Source: Acidobacteriaceae bacterium (GTDB taxonomy: Bacteria > Acidobacteriota > Terriglobia > Terriglobales > Acidobacteriaceae). From it: 7,679 nucleotides of DNA. Below, one piece after another: positions 6,205 to 7,679 of this stretch. The notes beneath the pieces are model-generated. The model saw only the letters and a program-made list of their open reading frames with translations, had not been told where the DNA came from and searched no databases. How positions within the stretch are numbered: the stretch's first letter is position 1; each line of letters begins with the position of its first letter. The stretch is taken from the NCBI GenBank assembly GCA_003135495.1, contig PLBX01000441.1:1-7679 (forward strand). The letters run 5' to 3'. The translations under genes were made by a program, and so were the position numbers.

Positions 6205-6238
6205 CCACTGTGTGAAAGGAATCCACTGTGAAGGGGAT
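6205..6238 (+). repeat. Imperfect tandem repeat spanning the permease start
   Basis: Unit 1 (6205-6222) is CCACTGTGTGAAAGGAAT and unit 2 (6223-6238) is CCACTGTGAAGGGGAT. They share the first 8 bases exactly and then AA..GG.AT. The ribosome site is in unit 1 and the GTG start in unit 2, so a small duplication may have created the present initiation region. Confidence 0.4.
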
Positions 6239-7364
6239 CCTCAAGCTCGCCTACAAGTTGCTGGTAAATGACAAGGCAAAGTTCACCGCTTTGTTGCTCG
6301 GCATCACCTTTGCCGTGTTCCTGATCATGTTCATCACGTCGATGTTCGTCGGAGTGTTGAATCATGCCTCCTCAACCATAATCAACATCGGCGCGACCAT
6401 GTGGGTCATGGATCCGGCCGTGCAGACGGTCTCCAATTCGATCGGCATGCCCGACTACGTCTTGGACGCAGTTTGAAGCATGCAGGGAGTGAAGTATGCC
6501 GTTCCGTTGTATTCGGGAGGAGCTTTGGTCAAGCTTTCCGACGGAACCTATCAATCCGTCACCGTTGTCGGATTGGACGACACCAGCCTGCTCGGCAGAC
6601 CGCAGCTCATTGAGGGAATAATCGAAAACATCTATGCGGAGAACGGATTCATCGCGGTGCGCGATGCGGAGTTCCCCAAGCTTGAGAATCCCCACGTCGG
6701 GTCGGAACTCGAACTAAACGACAACCGAGCCGTCATCGTGGGGATCGCGACGGTAGCAACTTCCGGCCTGTATGGAACCCCCACCCTCTACACGACGTAC
6801 GAGCGAGCGGTCCAGTACATTCCGAATCCTCGGTACACCATTTCCTACGTGCTCGTGGAGCCAAAGAGCACGAACGATATACCCCAGATTAAACAGCAAG
6901 TCGAGCGCCTGGGCTACCGCGCGCGAACGAAGGAGGAGTTCATGCAGAGAACTGCAGACTTCTTCGTATTCCAGACTGGCGGCGGAACCAACATGCTGAT
7001 CATGACTTTGATCAGCTTCGCTGTGGGCTTGTCGATATCCGGTCAAACGTTCTACACCTTCATTCTCGAAAACCTGGAACGGTTCGGAGCATTGAAGGCG
7101 ATTGGAACAAAGAGTCGCGACTTGGTAGCCATGATCCTGTTCCAGGCTACGTTCACGGCATTCACGGGCTACGGCCTGGGGGTCGGGCTCTGCGTGCTCT
7201 TGATCTGGTTGGCTCGGTTAAGGCTGCCCAGCTACGCTGCCATGCTTACCTACGGGAATCTCGCGATTGGATTTGCCATGGTCGTGGTCATTGCCGCGAT
7301 TTCGAGCTACGTAGGGATTCGACGAGTCTTGAAGATAGAACCGTTCGATATTTTCAGAGGATGA
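6228..7364 (+). pseudogene. ABC export permease (MacB/DevC-like, FtsX domain) with in-frame TGA
   Basis: From GTG 6228 (GAAAGGA at 6214-6220, 7-nt spacer) the frame runs 82 codons, meets TGA at 6474-6476, and continues in the same frame for 295 more codons to TGA 7362-7364, making 378 residues in all. Both parts fit one protein. There is an N-terminal membrane helix (about 19-45), a periplasmic MacB-type region up to about 245, then an FtsX domain with three membrane segments and LENLERFGALKAIGTKSRD, ending EPFDIFRG. The context VLDAV-stop-SMQGVKY suggests that a CGA arginine codon became TGA by one transition. An internal start at 6480 lacks a ribosome site and would lose the first helix. 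The ATPase begins 1 nt after the stop. Family members export lipids, glycolipids or peptides with a periplasmic fusion protein. TGA also ends other genes here, so recoding is unlikely. Confidence 0.88.
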
Positions 7365-7365
7365 C

Positions 7366-7679
7366 ATGCCGCAGGTAGCCATTCAAGCGAAAGGCCTAGA
7401 GAAGTGGTTCGGCGAGGGCGACGCCAAGACATCTGCTCTAAAAGATGTTGAACTCGAAACCTATTTCGGCGAGATGGTCTACATCGTCGGCCCCTCCGGC
7501 AGCGGAAAAACCACATTACTGAGTGTTCTCTCGGGAATTCTTAAGCCCAATGCAGGTAGCGTTCGAGTGGAAGGCGTTGATATCTGGAACTTGGGTGGCG
7601 ACGAGCTGGCCGACTTCCGTCTGCAAAATATCGGATTTGTATTTCAGGACTTCCATCTTTTCCCTCGCCTGACTACGGC
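7366..7679 (+). CDS. ABC transporter ATP-binding protein (LolD/MacB/DevA-like), 5' part
   Basis: The first 104 residues of an ABC ATPase that runs off the window. ATG 7366 follows the permease stop by 1 nt and has AGAGG 5 nt upstream, so the two are translationally coupled. Walker A is GPSGSGKTT (42-50); the Q-loop glutamine is Gln94 in FVFQDFHLFPRLT. The phrase LKPNAGSVRVEGVDIW and the position of the Q-loop match the LolD/MacB/DevA export group. The signature motif, Walker B and H-loop lie outside. It would energise the neighbouring FtsX-type permease at the inner membrane. Gene order in this family predicts an HlyD-type fusion protein nearby. Confidence 0.95.
   Translation, partial: MPQVAIQAKGLEKWFGEGDAKTSALKDVELETYFGEMVYIVGPSGSGKTTLLSVLSGILKPNAGSVRVEGVDIWNLGGDELADFRLQNIGFVFQDFHLFPRLTT

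Noticed and set aside
5688..6365. A 225-codon minus-strand frame
   Set aside because: Only the last 70 codons look like protein, and they have their own strong ribosome site; the upstream part reads the intergenic gap and the permease start backwards.
6474..6476. Selenocysteine or reassigned TGA in the permease
   Set aside because: Several genes here end in TGA, the position fits arginine, and I see no selenocysteine-type hairpin just downstream.

Overview
The window reads as a compact bacterial chromosome segment of moderately high GC, probably from a Gram-negative soil or sediment bacterium. Acidobacteriota is my best guess. It rests on a Pal-type lipoprotein end, a small CHH/CxCG metal-site protein of a kind I associate with that phylum, a ferritin-like/VIT1 protein and a tandem universal stress protein. 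This assignment comes from protein style alone and is unverified.

Layout. Plus strand, left: the 3' end of a Pal/OmpA-like gene (1-320), then a zinc alcohol dehydrogenase (339-1331), a 234-nt gap with a sigma-54-like promoter, and a small c-type cytochrome (1566-1867) broken by a one-base frameshift. Minus strand, middle, in transcription order: a small protein with a CHH/CxCG putative metal site (5900-5688), a STAS-like protein (5569-5273), a tandem universal stress protein (5253-4246), a second STAS-like protein (4073-3711), an MFS transporter cut after about nine membrane segments (3789-2764), and a ferritin-like/VIT1 protein (about 2858-1917). The STAS/MFS and MFS/VIT boundaries overlap out of frame and look like deletion or indel scars. 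Plus strand, right: an ABC export permease (6228-7364) interrupted by an in-frame TGA, and the start of its ATPase (7366 to the window end).

The gene mix (stress protein, STAS regulators, iron/metal handling, alcohol dehydrogenase, cytochrome c, export ABC system) suggests an accessory stress/redox island. Three sites with sigma-54 -24/-12 spacing lie upstream of the cytochrome, the small metal-site protein and the ABC permease. A perfect 9-bp inverted repeat sits between the last two divergent promoters, where an enhancer-binding protein could act.

The most striking property is the density of lesions. A single-base frameshift (cytochrome), a probable single-base frameshift (start of MFS), a CGA-to-TGA-type nonsense codon (permease) and at least one gene-to-gene junction all fall within 7.7 kb. 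They mean either real decay of an accessory island or consensus/assembly errors. I saw no rRNA, tRNA, CRISPR array or insertion sequence.
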